From Nocardiopsis sp. TSRI0078 (lineage in GTDB: Bacteria > Actinomycetota > Actinomycetes > Streptosporangiales > Streptosporangiaceae), in assembly GCF_001905145.1 (NCBI RefSeq), contig NZ_LWLB01000023.1:62001-126000 (forward strand): DNA of 64,000 nucleotides. The letters are read 5' to 3'. The translations under genes and the position numbers were made by a program. Shown here one piece after another: positions 34,117 to 43,500 of the stretch. Each line of letters begins with the position of its first letter. Position 1 is the first letter of the stretch. Under the pieces are notes generated by a model. The model had not been told where the DNA came from. It ran no database searches and worked only from the letters and a program-made list of their open reading frames with translations.

Positions 34117-34210
34117 TGAGCGGCGGCTCCGCCCCCGCGACGCCGACGGCGAGCCCGTCGGCGCCCGCGTTCCGGTCGACGGCCGGGGCGCGGGGAGCGC
34201 ACCGCGGCCC

Positions 34211-35233
34211 TCAAGCCCCCCGGCCGGACAGGACACCGGCCTCGGCCCGGTCCGCGATCCCGGGCCCGACCTCCTCCACCGGAGCCTGTCCACCGGGCCG
34301 GAGCCCGTCGGCGGCGACGGGGTGTTCCACCGCCCGGTCGGACACGGCGGGCCGCCGTGCCCGGTCGCCCCGGGCCGCGCCCACGCCCGCGACCACCACC
34401 AGGGCCATCCCCGCGACCTGCACCGCGGCGGGCGCCTGACCGATGACGACCAGGCCCATGACCAGGGCGACCGCCGGCTCCAGGCTGGAGAAGGTGCTGT
34501 AGGCCGTGCGGCCCATCCGCTGCAGGGCCATCATCTCCAGCAGGAAGGGCACCATCGGGAAGAGCAGCGCGATGAGCAGGGTGAACAGGATCAGGTCCGT
34601 GTCGGGGGCCGCGATCATGGCGGGGGCGCCCAGCGGCGCGCTGACCAGGGCTCCGACGGTCATGGTCAGGGCCAGTCCGTGCACGGCGCCGAAACCGGCA
34701 CCGACCCGCTGGGTCAGCACGATGTAGCCCACCACGCAGACCGCCCCGGCCAGGGCGAAGGCGATCCCGACCAGGTCGGGTTCGCTCTGCCAGGGGCGGG
34801 TCAGGCAGAGCACGCCCGCCACGGCGGCGAGGATCCACACGAGCTCACGGCGGCGGCGCATGGCGGCCACGGCCACCACGAGGGTGCCGAGGAACTCGAT
34901 GGAGGTGGCGGTGCCGAGTTCGATCCGCGCCGTCGCCTCGGAGTAGAACAGCATCATCCCCGCACTCGCTGTGCCCAGGATCACCACGGCACCCAGTTCG
35001 CGCCACGTCGCCGCGCGCACGGACCGCCACAGGGAGCGACCGCCCAGGGCCAGCAGCAGGACCGCGGCCCAGCTCAGCCGGAGCCAGGTGACGGTGGCGG
35101 GGCTGGCCTGGGCGAAGGCGGTGACGGCCAGGGCGCTGCCGGTGTGCAGGGTGAACATGCCGATGAGCAGCATGAGGGGCGCGGGCACCAGGAAGCGGAC
35201 ATGACGGGGCGAGGAAGCAGGAAAGCGGATCAC
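34211..35233 (-). CDS. EamA/DMT family transporter, RhtA-like
   Basis: 340 residues with about ten hydrophobic helices, two EamA repeats. PATVTWLRLSWAAVLLLALG is the first-repeat signature and FSSLEPAVALVMGLVVIGQ the second, typical of RhtA-type threonine/homoserine or drug/metabolite exporters. The C-terminal 45 residues are hydrophilic and Pro-rich. GTG 35233 is taken as the start; the -10 region lies over the divergent LysR promoter. Control by that LysR protein is likely. Confidence 0.88.
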   Translation of the reverse strand: MIRFPASSPRHVRFLVPAPLMLLIGMFTLHTGSALAVTAFAQASPATVTWLRLSWAAVLLLALGGRSLWRSVRAATWRELGAVVILGTASAGMMLFYSEATARIELGTATSIEFLGTLVVAVAAMRRRRELVWILAAVAGVLCLTRPWQSEPDLVGIAFALAGAVCVVGYIVLTQRVGAGFGAVHGLALTMTVGALVSAPLGAPAMIAAPDTDLILFTLLIALLFPMVPFLLEMMALQRMGRTAYSTFSSLEPAVALVMGLVVIGQAPAAVQVAGMALVVVAGVGAARGDRARRPAVSDRAVEHPVAADGLRPGGQAPVEEVGPGIADRAEAGVLSGRGA

Positions 35234-35305
35234 CCGACCATTGGACCCATCCGGTTTTGTTTCTGTCCACGGACTGATGGTGGATACACCATGTAGTTTT
35301 GGTGG

Positions 35306-36232
35306 ATGGATTTCACCCGGCTGCGCCTGCTCGTCGAACTGGAGCGCCTGGGCACGATGGCGGCCGTGTCCGAGGTCACGGGGATGAGCACCTCGGCGAT
35401 CTCCAAGCACTTCGCCGTCCTGGAGCGGGAGGCGGGCGTTTCCCTGCTGGCCCCCGACGGCCGGCGGGTGCGCCTCACCCCGGCCGGACGAAGGCTGGCC
35501 GAGCACGCCGTGGACATCCTGGCCCGGGTGGAGGCGGCGCAGGCGGAGTTCGAGGGCGGGGGAGAGCCGGTCGGCCGCGTCGACCTGGTGATGTACACCA
35601 CGGCGGCGCCCCTGGTGCTGCCCGCGCTGCGCCGTCTGCGGCGCGACCATCCCGGGATCCGGGTCCACCTGACCGAGCACGAGTCCGAGCAGGCACTGGG
35701 CCTCCTCCAGGACGGAGGGGCCGATCTGGGGGTGGTGTACCAGTACAGCCTCCTCCCCCGGGTTTTCCCGGGGACTCTGACGGTGCGTCCGATCGGGAGC
35801 GAGGACCTGCTGCTCGTCCAGCCCTCCCAGGGCGCCGACAGCCGCACCCTGACGCGGCGCCGGCTGCGTGAGCTGGACGGTGCCGCGTGGATGGCCAGCC
35901 CCTACCGGGGCGACGAGGAGGCGCTCGTCCAGCGCATGTGCGCCGAGGCCGGGTTCACCCCGCGCATCGTGCACCGCATCGACAACCTGGACCTGTTCGA
36001 GGAGCTGGCCGCCGACGGTGTGGGCGTGGGGGTGGTGCCCCGGCTGTCGGCGGTGACCCGGCGCGGGGTCGCGCACGCGCCCCTGGGCGAGCTCGGCGGG
36101 GTCCGGCGGGTGTACCTGGCGGGCCGCACCGGCGGCTGGGCATGGAAGCCGATCCGGGTGGTGGCCCGGTACCTGCACCAGTCCGCCCAGAGCGTGCTGG
36201 ACGACGTGCCGCCGCTGCCCGAGTCCCCGTAG
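35306..36232 (+). CDS. LysR family transcriptional regulator
   Basis: 308 residues. N-terminal LysR helix-turn-helix: MDFTRLRLLVELERLGTMAAV with the recognition part TGMSTSAISKHFAVLERE. The rest is a type 2 periplasmic-binding effector domain with GRVDLVMYTTAAPLVLPAL. A TAGTTT -10 element lies 6 nt before the ATG, so translation is likely leaderless. It diverges from the EamA exporter, which it probably controls, in the usual LysR arrangement. Confidence 0.92.
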   Translation: MDFTRLRLLVELERLGTMAAVSEVTGMSTSAISKHFAVLEREAGVSLLAPDGRRVRLTPAGRRLAEHAVDILARVEAAQAEFEGGGEPVGRVDLVMYTTAAPLVLPALRRLRRDHPGIRVHLTEHESEQALGLLQDGGADLGVVYQYSLLPRVFPGTLTVRPIGSEDLLLVQPSQGADSRTLTRRRLRELDGAAWMASPYRGDEEALVQRMCAEAGFTPRIVHRIDNLDLFEELAADGVGVGVVPRLSAVTRRGVAHAPLGELGGVRRVYLAGRTGGWAWKPIRVVARYLHQSAQSVLDDVPPLPESP

Positions 36233-36321
36233 GGGCCGGGCACGGCCGGGCCGACACGCTCCCCCCGCTTCCCGGGGCGCACACCCGCCGGGACGAAGGC
36301 CCGGGGAGCGCGGCGCCGGGA

Positions 36322-37251
36322 CTAACCGGCGATGGCGAAGGGGCCCACGGACGGGACCGGGACCTTGCTCGCGGCCTCGCGGACGGCGGTCAGCAGGGGT
36401 TCGGGCGTGGCGCCGGCGCGCGAGAGCGCGATGATGTGCCGCCGGGCGCTCTCGCGCACCCCGCGCACCACGATCTGCGTGGTGCTCAGACCGGTCCAGG
36501 CCAGGCGCGGCATCAGGGCGATGCCCAGGCCCGCCTGCACCAGGGCGAACACGGCGCTGAAGTCGTCGACGGTGTGCACCACGCGCGGCTGGAAGCCCGC
36601 CTGGTGGGCGGCGCCGGACACGCACTCGTGCCAGGCGGTGCCGGGCGCGGACAGGATCCAGTCCTGGTCGGCGAGGTCCTCGGCCAGGTGGAGGCTGGTG
36701 CGGGTGGCCAGCGGGTGCTGGTAGGGCAGGATCGCGTCGAACATCTCGACCATCACCGGGTCGGTGCGAAAGTCGGGGTCCCCCGTGGGGGGCAGGTGCC
36801 CGGTGGACATGGTCAGGGCCACGTCCAGGCGGCCCGAGCGCACCATCTCGGCGCTCTGCTCCGGCTCGGCCTGGACGACCTCGAAGGACCAGCCGGGGTG
36901 GCTGGTGCGCAGGCGCGCCAGGGCCGGGGCGATGAGGTCGCTGATACCGGTGGAGAAGGAGCCGACGCGGGTGACACCGCGGTCGCCCTCCGCGTACTCG
37001 GCGAGGTCGGCCGTGGCCCGCTCCATCTCCGCGAAGATGACGTGCGCGCGTTTGAGCAGGACCCGCGCGGCGCCGGTGAGCAGGAAGCGGCGGCCGTTGC
37101 GCTCGACGAGCGGAACCCCCGCCTCCCTCGCCAGGGCGGAGAGCTGCTGGGAGACCGCCGACGGGGTGACGTTGAGCGCCTCCGCGGTCGCGGCCACCGT
37201 GTGGTGGTGGTCGAGTGCCTGGAGGAGCTGCAGCCGCCGAACATCGATCAT
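36322..37251 (-). CDS. LysR family transcriptional regulator, second
   Basis: 309 residues. LysR helix-turn-helix at residues 1-60: MIDVRRLQLLQALDHHHTVA and LNVTPSAVSQQLSALAREAG. The effector domain has FSTGISDLIAPALARLRTSHPG. The ATG at 37251 is 7 nt after a TAGGTT -10 element, so leaderless. A long in-frame upstream extension has no coding bias and is rejected. The divergent neighbour is the GNAT gene at 37566, the probable target. Confidence 0.9.
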   Translation of the reverse strand: MIDVRRLQLLQALDHHHTVAATAEALNVTPSAVSQQLSALAREAGVPLVERNGRRFLLTGAARVLLKRAHVIFAEMERATADLAEYAEGDRGVTRVGSFSTGISDLIAPALARLRTSHPGWSFEVVQAEPEQSAEMVRSGRLDVALTMSTGHLPPTGDPDFRTDPVMVEMFDAILPYQHPLATRTSLHLAEDLADQDWILSAPGTAWHECVSGAAHQAGFQPRVVHTVDDFSAVFALVQAGLGIALMPRLAWTGLSTTQIVVRGVRESARRHIIALSRAGATPEPLLTAVREAASKVPVPSVGPFAIAG

Positions 37252-37565
37252 GCCGTCCAACCTATGGCAAGTACGAACGGGTTTCCGGGCGGTTTCGCTT
37301 GTGTTGCACCGTTTTACAGCGTGATTCCGTGCACACCGTCCGCTGTCCGCGCATGGCCCTCGCCCACGGGGCACTACGTGACACCACGGAAAGAAAAAGC
37401 GATTTTCTTTCCCGAAGGGCATCTCACGCGCCTCTTTCCTCCGTGTCGCACACGCCCAGATTGGTACCGACACGTACAGTCGGTTCCACAGCTCGAACAC
37501 GGGCCCCTCCAACGGGACCCCGGAGGGGAACAGCACCCAATGCTGGTGAAACGGGGGAGAAAAAC
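37252..37565. other. 314-bp divergent intergenic region
   Basis: It holds the leaderless promoter of the LysR gene on the left, an AT-rich inverted repeat at 37388-37412 and the GGGGGAG ribosome site of the GNAT gene on the right. No open frame with coding bias was found. The base composition is clearly lower in G/C than the surroundings. Confidence 0.6.
37388..37412. repeat. AT-rich perfect inverted repeat
   Basis: Arms GGAAAGAAAA (37388-37397) and TTTTCTTTCC (37403-37412) are perfectly complementary around a 5-nt spacer. In a high-GC background this stands out. It may be an operator for the adjacent LysR protein or a terminator-like hairpin. Confidence 0.6.
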
Positions 37566-38123
37566 ATGCAAAATTCTCTGATGACCAAACCTCGACCCGC
37601 CGACGTGGGTGTCCTCCGCTTCCGCTACCTGGGCGTGCACGAGATAGAGGAACTCGCGGACCTGTGGGGCGCCCTCCACCAGCAGCACACGCTGACCGCC
37701 CCCCACCTCGCGGACATCATCGGCGAGGTGAGCCTGGAGGAGTCCTGGAGGCGCCGCCGCGCCCAGTACATCTCCTGGCTCTCCGACCCCGACACCATGG
37801 CCATCCTCGCCGAGAGCGGCGGCGACCTGGCCGGGTACGCGATGGTGACCGTCCGCGAGAACGCCCAGGGCAGCTGGGACCGCGGTGAGCGCGTCGCGGT
37901 CGTGCAGACCTTCGCCATCGACCCCGAGTACACCGGTACCGGCGTGGGCTCCAAGCTGCTGGAGGAGGTGCGCCACCAGCTCGCCGCCATGGGTGTGCGC
38001 GACATCGAGTTCTCCGCGCTGGCCACGGCCTCCGAGGACATCCGCTTCCTGGAGCAGGAGGGCTTCCGGCCCTTCGTGACCACCATGGTCTGCCGCGTGG
38101 ACGGCTTCGGCGCCCACGACTGA
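37566..38123 (+). CDS. GNAT family N-acetyltransferase
   Basis: 185 residues, one GNAT fold. AVVQTFAIDPEYTGTGVGSKLLEEV contains the motif-A acetyl-CoA pyrophosphate loop (TGTGVGS). SALATASEDIRFLEQEGFRPF is the C-terminal alpha-beta part. The substrate is unknown. GGGGGAG precedes ATG 37566. It is divergent from the second LysR gene, with a structured AT-rich gap between. Confidence 0.85.
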   Translation: MQNSLMTKPRPADVGVLRFRYLGVHEIEELADLWGALHQQHTLTAPHLADIIGEVSLEESWRRRRAQYISWLSDPDTMAILAESGGDLAGYAMVTVRENAQGSWDRGERVAVVQTFAIDPEYTGTGVGSKLLEEVRHQLAAMGVRDIEFSALATASEDIRFLEQEGFRPFVTTMVCRVDGFGAHD

Positions 38124-38180
38124 CCGGACCTCCGCCGCCGTCCGCCGCGTCCCTGCCCCGGGGCGCGGCGGTTGCGCGTC

Positions 38181-38738
38181 TCACTCCTTCCGGTCCCAGG
38201 CCCAGGCGAGCACGGAGAAGGCGCCCAGCAAGGCGACCGCCGCCCACCACCACGGCCCGACGCGGTACACGCACGTGTCGGCGATGCCGAACAGCGGACT
38301 CCCGCACAGGCGGCGGAACCCGTCCAGGGACTGCGGGGCGATCACCGGAGCGCAGGCGAGGCACACCGCGCCGACCGCGCCGACCGCCGCGGCAGCGGGC
38401 CGCCCGGCTCCGCCCCGGCCGGAGCGGAGCCGCGCCCGGAGCAGCAGGGCGACCCACGCGATGACCGCGGTCATCACCACCCACCCCCACAGCAGGGAGG
38501 TCCTCCCGTCACACGGGGGATCGACGTGGTGCAGGGGCACCGACCAGGGATCCGGGGCCCGCGGGACACCCCAGAGGCGGCACTCTCCCCCCAGTACGGA
38601 GAGGAGCAGGAGCGCCACGCCCAGGGCCCAGGCGAACAGGGCGGCCACGGACACCGCCAGGAGCAGGCGGAGCACCGCCGGCCCCGCTCCGGACGCGCTC
38701 GTCCTCCGGGTGTTCGGTGCGCGAGATACCGATCGCAC
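38181..38738 (-). CDS. Small membrane protein of unknown function
   Basis: 185 residues with about four hydrophobic segments (LRLLLAVSVAALFAWALGVALL at the start, and WWAAVALLGAFSVLAWAW at the end). Cysteines cluster between helices (GGECRLW, DPPCDG, CLACAP, GSPLFGIADTC). GTG 38738 is preferred; a longer version from 38894 has low-complexity Arg/Gly sequence unlike a protein start. The family is not recognised. Confidence 0.65.
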   Translation of the reverse strand: MRSVSRAPNTRRTSASGAGPAVLRLLLAVSVAALFAWALGVALLLLSVLGGECRLWGVPRAPDPWSVPLHHVDPPCDGRTSLLWGWVVMTAVIAWVALLLRARLRSGRGGAGRPAAAAVGAVGAVCLACAPVIAPQSLDGFRRLCGSPLFGIADTCVYRVGPWWWAAVALLGAFSVLAWAWDRKE

Positions 38739-39102
38739 GGAAAATCCGCTCCCCACGTTCGTCGGCGGGGTCCGCCCGACGCGGCCCCGTCCGGTCCGAC
38801 GCGTCGGGGCGGACCGCGGTTCGCAGCACGCGCCGGATCGGCCGGAACCGCCGCCGGTGCGCGCCAGGGGACTTCCGGCGCCGTGATCCCGCACCCATGG
38901 CGCGCTCGGACATCCGACCTCGCCGCAGGTACGGGATCACGCCGGTCGGAGCCGAGCCGGTGGGCCCTTCCGGCCACAGCGGCACGGGCCGTCGGCGGCC
39001 GCGCCCTCCCGGTGCCCCGTGGCGCCCTCCCCCGCTCCGCAGGGGCCGGCGAGACGACACACCCTCCGCGCCGGAGGCGGGCGAACCGCTACGCTCACCC
39101 CC
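38739..39102. other. 364-bp divergent gap with a long inverted repeat
   Basis: It separates the membrane-protein gene and the coiled-coil gene. An imperfect inverted repeat, GGTCCGCCCGACGCG against CGCGTCGGGGCGGACC with one bulged base, occupies 38769-38815. A TACGCT -10 element at 39090-39095 sits next to the coiled-coil gene start. No further gene is visible. Confidence 0.55.
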
Positions 39103-40341
39103 GTGGCCTCCTCCGACTCCAACACCTGCAACTTCCCCGGCTGCGACCGGCCGGTGCCCCGCGCCTCCTCCCCCGGTCGCCCGCCCCAGTACTGCGACCT
39201 GCCCGAACACACCCGGTGGCGGGCCTGGAAGGAACGCCAGCGCCAGGCCCAGGAGGCCGAGCGCCAGGAGGAGCAGACCCGGGCCGCCCAGGAGGAGGCC
39301 GCCGCGCCCTCCCCCGCTCCCGGCGCCGAACCGGTCACCGCCGCGCGTCTGCGCGCCGACGACCTGCTCACCCGTTTCGCGGTCCAGAGCGAGCAGCTGA
39401 CCGCCACCCTCCGGGCCGCCACCGAGGCGTTCTCCACCATGACCGACCCGGCCGCGGCCGAGGCACAGGTGGAGGCGGCCCGCCTGGCCGGGGCCCGGCA
39501 CGCCGCCGAGGCCGACAGCGCACGGCTGGAGGCCGAGAACCGCCGCCGGGAGGCCGAACGCGCCCTGCGCGCGGCCGAGGACGCCGCCGCCTCGGCCGTG
39601 GCCGCCACCCAGGAGGCCGAGCGCATGGCGGAGGAGGCCCTGGCCGACCGGGACGCCGCCCAGACCGAACGGGGCCGCCAGCAGATCCTGGCCCGGGAGG
39701 CCCGGGCCGAGCGCGACGCCGCCGTCACCGAGGCCAACGCCGGTCTGGCCTCCGCCGAGCGCCGGATCGCCGAGCAGGCCGCCAGGGCCCGTGAGGAGCT
39801 GGAACATGAGCGCGCCGAGGCCGCCCGGCGCCTGCAGCACGCGCGCGCCGAGATCGAGGGCCTGCGCGCCGAGACGGCCGAGCACGTCCGCCGACGCGAC
39901 GAGGCCGTCCTGGCCGCCGAGAGCGCCCGGGCCCGCGCCGAGCGCGCCGAGGAGCAGGCCCACCAGGCCGCCCGGACCCTGGCCGCCGAGCGCGAGCGCC
40001 TGGACGCCGAGCTGGAGCGGTCCCGCGAGCGCCTGGAGGCGGACCGGGCCGCTGCCGCCGCCGAGCGCGAGCGCCTCACCGCCGAGCTCGAACGCCTGCA
40101 CGCCGAGCGCGAGCGCCTGACCGGGGAGCTCGACGCCCAGCGCCGCAACGCCGAGATCACCCTGGCCGAGTCCAGGGAGGCCGCCGCGGCCCGCCTGGCC
40201 CTGGCCGAGGAGGCGCGCGACCGGGCCGTGGAACGCGCCGAACACGCCGAGCGGCGCGCCGAGGAGGCGGAGGCCCGGGCCGAGCAGGCCGGGAGCGGCG
40301 GGAGCACCGGGGCGGGTGGCAGAGCCGCCGCCGAGGCGTGA
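39103..40341 (+). CDS. Zinc-knuckle plus long coiled-coil protein
   Basis: 412 residues. The N-terminus has C9, C14, C31 and H36 in a CNFPGC-x16-CDLPEH pattern, a likely zinc-binding knuckle. Residues about 45-395 are Ala/Glu/Arg-rich and form a nearly continuous coiled coil, with repeats such as AERERLTAELERLHAERERL. It ends with a Gly-rich tail. No membrane helix. It is probably a cytoskeleton-like or scaffold protein, similar in layout to streptomycete coiled-coil proteins, but the family is not identified. GTG 39103 is 7 nt after a TACGCT -10 element (leaderless). Confidence 0.75.
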   Translation: MASSDSNTCNFPGCDRPVPRASSPGRPPQYCDLPEHTRWRAWKERQRQAQEAERQEEQTRAAQEEAAAPSPAPGAEPVTAARLRADDLLTRFAVQSEQLTATLRAATEAFSTMTDPAAAEAQVEAARLAGARHAAEADSARLEAENRRREAERALRAAEDAAASAVAATQEAERMAEEALADRDAAQTERGRQQILAREARAERDAAVTEANAGLASAERRIAEQAARAREELEHERAEAARRLQHARAEIEGLRAETAEHVRRRDEAVLAAESARARAERAEEQAHQAARTLAAERERLDAELERSRERLEADRAAAAAERERLTAELERLHAERERLTGELDAQRRNAEITLAESREAAAARLALAEEARDRAVERAEHAERRAEEAEARAEQAGSGGSTGAGGRAAAEA

Positions 40342-40408
40342 CGGACCTCCCTCCCTGTGTCCAGGAAGTCACCTAAGCACCGGTTCATCCCGGTCTAGGA
40401 TGGAAATC

Positions 40409-42514
40409 GTGCGAGATCTGGGAACCACTGGAGACACCGGGCCGATGGACCTGGGTGGTTCCCCCGGCGAAGGACCCGAACGCGTCGCAGTGGGCGCCCG
40501 ACCCCGTCCCAGGGTCGACCTCAAGGCACTGTTCGGCCTGCAGTCCGGCGCCTGGGCGTGGACCACCGCGGTCAAGGCCGCCCTGTCCATGTCACTCTCC
40601 TTCGCCCTGGCCGCGTGGCTGTTCGGCCCCGAGGTCGGCACACTGGCCGCCCTGGGCTCCATGACGGTCCTGTACGAGAAGAAGACGCCCTACGTCTACC
40701 GCTCGGCCGCCCTGGCCCTGGTCGGCCTGGGCTTCGTGGCCAGCGTCGCCCTCGGCTCCTTCGCCTCGGCCCTGGCCCCCTGGGCCCCCGTGCTGTCCAT
40801 CGGGCTGACCGCCGGGGTCGCCACGTGGGTGTGCGCCGCATGGCGGGTGGACAAGCCCGGAGCCCTGTTCTTCGTGCTGGTCGGCGCGATCTCCACCATC
40901 GCCCCCGGCGGACTGGCCGACGTCCCCTTCCACGCGGCGGTGGCCGCCGTCGGCGCGGCCATCGGCTGGTCGGTGTCGATGTCCGGCGCGCCCGTGCGCG
41001 CCCGCCACCCCGAGTACCGCGCCGTGGCCGGGGCCTACCGCCAGCTCGCGTCCCTGCTGCGCTCCGTGGGCACCCCCGACCTGGACCACGCCCAGCACGA
41101 GGCCTCGGTGGCGGTGGCCGAGGCCTGGCGGATCGTCCTGCTGGCGCAGACCCGCGGCTACCGCACCACCCCCGAGGCGGCCCGGCTGCGCTCCCTGCTG
41201 CGCTGGGTCTCCGACGTGCACCTGTCCACCACCCAGGTGTGCATGGCCCGCCCCACGCCGCTGCCGGAGAAGGCGGCCGACTTCGCCGAACGCATGGCGC
41301 GGGCCGTGGCCGACCCGGCCCGCGCCCCCGAACCCGAGGAGCTGGACGAGCTGCGCCGGGGCATGCGCCCCCGTTCCCTGGAGGCCCGGCTCTACGGCCA
41401 GCTGGCCCGGGCCGCCCAGTCCGCGCGCCGCGCCTCCCACGAGGACGACGAGCGGGCGGACGCCCTGCACGACGAGCGCTATCCGGCGCTGTGGGACTCG
41501 CTGCGCTCCAGTCTGGGCTCGGACTCGCTGGTACGCCCCACCGCGCTGCGCATGTGGATCACGGTGACCGCGGCGGGCGCGTTCAGCCTGTTCATGGGCC
41601 TGGACCACTACTACTGGGTGGGCCTGACCACGACCGCCGTCCTCCAGGCGGGCAACGTGGTGCTGACCATGAACCGCTCCCTGCAGCGTTCGCTGGGCAC
41701 CCTGGTGGGCGTGTTCATCGGTGCCGCGGTGATCGCGACGCATCCGCCGCTGGCCCTGACCATCGTGCTCGCCGGGGCCTTCCAGGGCCTCACCCAGCTG
41801 GTGGTGGGCCGCAACTTCTTCTACGCCTCGGTGCTGGTGACGCCGATGGCGCTGCTGCTGGCCAACACCGCCGCGCCCGACCCCATCACCGACCTGGCCG
41901 GGTCGCGCATCATCGACACCGTGGTGGGCTCGGCGTTCGGCCTGCTGGGCGCGCTGCTGCTGTGGCGCAGGGCGTCGGCGACCCGCCTGCCCCAGGCCAT
42001 CACGAGCGTGCTGAGGATCGCGCGCGAGTGCATCGTGGCGGTCCTGGACCAGGACGTGGAGATCGGCCCGGAGCGCCGCTACCGGCTGCGCCGGGACATG
42101 CGGGCGGCCCTGGTGAACCTGCGCGGGGTCTACGACAGCGCGATCGGGGACGTGCCGCGCGCGGCCTCCACCCTGCCGCTGTGGCCGGTGGTGGTGGCCA
42201 CCCAGCGCACCGGTTACCTGGCGCTGGCGGCGCTGGCGCGGGACATACCCGAAGCGGCCGGCGTCATCACCCTGCAGCGGGTGGACCTGGCCTTCGGGGA
42301 GCTGGTCTCCTCGATGGAGGAGAGGCGCACCCCGCGCATGGGCGCCGTACCCCGCCTGCCCGCCTACCCGCGGCTCAACATGGAGCTGCGGGCGCTGTCC
42401 AACGCGATGACCAGCGCGGTCGCCCAGGACGAGCGCGCGGCCCGCCAGGAGGCCGAGCGGCGGGCCCAGCGCGAGCGGCACCGGGCCCAAAGGGACGTGG
42501 ACGCCGACCTCTGA
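40409..42514 (+). CDS. FUSC family membrane protein (putative aromatic-acid exporter)
   Basis: About 701 residues. Two sets of transmembrane helices flank a long cytoplasmic region: an N-terminal set (TLAALGSMTVLYEKKTPYVYR) and a second at about residues 385-520 with YYWVGLTTTAVLQAG and the FUSC-like motif RSLQRSLGTLVGVFIGAAVIA. The FUSC family includes AaeB aromatic-acid exporters. The C-terminal 180 residues are cytoplasmic and charged. GTG 40409 is 7 nt after TAGGAT (40396-40401); ATG at 40400 and 40445 are alternatives. The transport substrate is unproven. Confidence 0.82.
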   Translation: MRDLGTTGDTGPMDLGGSPGEGPERVAVGARPRPRVDLKALFGLQSGAWAWTTAVKAALSMSLSFALAAWLFGPEVGTLAALGSMTVLYEKKTPYVYRSAALALVGLGFVASVALGSFASALAPWAPVLSIGLTAGVATWVCAAWRVDKPGALFFVLVGAISTIAPGGLADVPFHAAVAAVGAAIGWSVSMSGAPVRARHPEYRAVAGAYRQLASLLRSVGTPDLDHAQHEASVAVAEAWRIVLLAQTRGYRTTPEAARLRSLLRWVSDVHLSTTQVCMARPTPLPEKAADFAERMARAVADPARAPEPEELDELRRGMRPRSLEARLYGQLARAAQSARRASHEDDERADALHDERYPALWDSLRSSLGSDSLVRPTALRMWITVTAAGAFSLFMGLDHYYWVGLTTTAVLQAGNVVLTMNRSLQRSLGTLVGVFIGAAVIATHPPLALTIVLAGAFQGLTQLVVGRNFFYASVLVTPMALLLANTAAPDPITDLAGSRIIDTVVGSAFGLLGALLLWRRASATRLPQAITSVLRIARECIVAVLDQDVEIGPERRYRLRRDMRAALVNLRGVYDSAIGDVPRAASTLPLWPVVVATQRTGYLALAALARDIPEAAGVITLQRVDLAFGELVSSMEERRTPRMGAVPRLPAYPRLNMELRALSNAMTSAVAQDERAARQEAERRAQRERHRAQRDVDADL

Positions 42515-42574
42515 GCCCCCTCAGGGCGGGCGGGCCGGCCCCGGGCGACCGGGGCTTCCCCGGCCAGGCCCCGC

Positions 42575-43228
42575 TCAGTCCGTGAGGGCGAAGGCACGCA
42601 CGGGGAAGGCGGCCATCCCGCGGACCTTGGCGGGCACCGCGAAGAAGGTGAAGCCGTCCTCGGGCAGCTGGTCGAGCAGGCACAGGTGCGAGACGACGGG
42701 GATCCCGGCGGCCAGCAGGACGGCCAGCGCGGGGCGGGCGCCCTCGGCGGTGGGAGAGGTGTCGTCCACACCGACCGAGTCGATGCCCACCAGGGTGGCG
42801 CCGCCGTCGACGAGCGCCTTGGCGGCCGCCTCGGTCAGGTACGGGTGCTCGGGGCCGCCGTAGGCCTCGGTCCGCCAGTGCCGGTCCCAGCCGGTGCGCA
42901 CCAGCACGGCGCGTCCGTGCACGTCCAGGCCGGAGAGCGCCTCGGGACCGATCGGGGCGGAGGAGGCGATGGTGACGACCACTCCGGGCAGGTCGGCCAC
43001 GCGGGCCAGGTCCAGGTCGGCGAGGTCGGCGCCGTCCCGGTAGCGGTGGGCGGGCATCTCCACGTAGGTGCCGGTGGCACCGACCATCGTCACGCGCCCG
43101 CTGCTGGCTTCGCGGCCGGGGGCGGCGCCGGGGGCCGAGGTACTCTCCTCAACGGCCGGTTCGGGCAGGCCCGGGAAGGTGGTCATCCCGTCGGTGATCT
43201 GATGGCTGACGTCGACCAGTTTCGGCAT
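42575..43228 (-). CDS. Cyclase family protein (kynurenine-formamidase fold) with altered metal site
   Basis: 217 residues. It starts VDVSHQITDGMTTFPG and has the ALVDGGATLVGIDSVGVDD and SHLCLLDQLPEDGF segments of the cyclase/KynB family. The family motif HxGTHxDxPxH normally binds metal. Here the segment is ATGTYVEMPAHR, so the first and second His and the Asp appear as Ala, Tyr and Glu; only the last His remains. A related actinobacterial subgroup has this Tyr variant. Activity is therefore uncertain. ATG 43228 is preferred over an in-frame ATG at 43249. Confidence 0.8.
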   Translation of the reverse strand: MPKLVDVSHQITDGMTTFPGLPEPAVEESTSAPGAAPGREASSGRVTMVGATGTYVEMPAHRYRDGADLADLDLARVADLPGVVVTIASSAPIGPEALSGLDVHGRAVLVRTGWDRHWRTEAYGGPEHPYLTEAAAKALVDGGATLVGIDSVGVDDTSPTAEGARPALAVLLAAGIPVVSHLCLLDQLPEDGFTFFAVPAKVRGMAAFPVRAFALTD

Positions 43229-43500
43229 GGCTGTTCTTCCTCGCTTCACGAGCGCGTCGGGAACGACCCCTGACCTGCACCAGAGGTCTAGACCATGAGC
43301 CTAGCGCCTGTGACCCCCACCACGGCAGTGTTCCCCCGAACGGATCCGGGGCGGCCGCCCACCGACCCCGCGGCCGCGTCCCGTGCCGCCTGCACCGATA
43401 AGCTCGGAGCGCGGACCACGGGAGCCCTCCAGCGCGGGGAGCCCTCCGGACCGTCCGCCCCCGCCGCACGGACCCGCCATTCACCGAGAAGAGCCGACCA

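Noticed and set aside
36322..37536. Longer LysR protein starting at 37536
   Set aside because: The added 95 residues lack coding bias and cross a leaderless promoter at 37259-37264.
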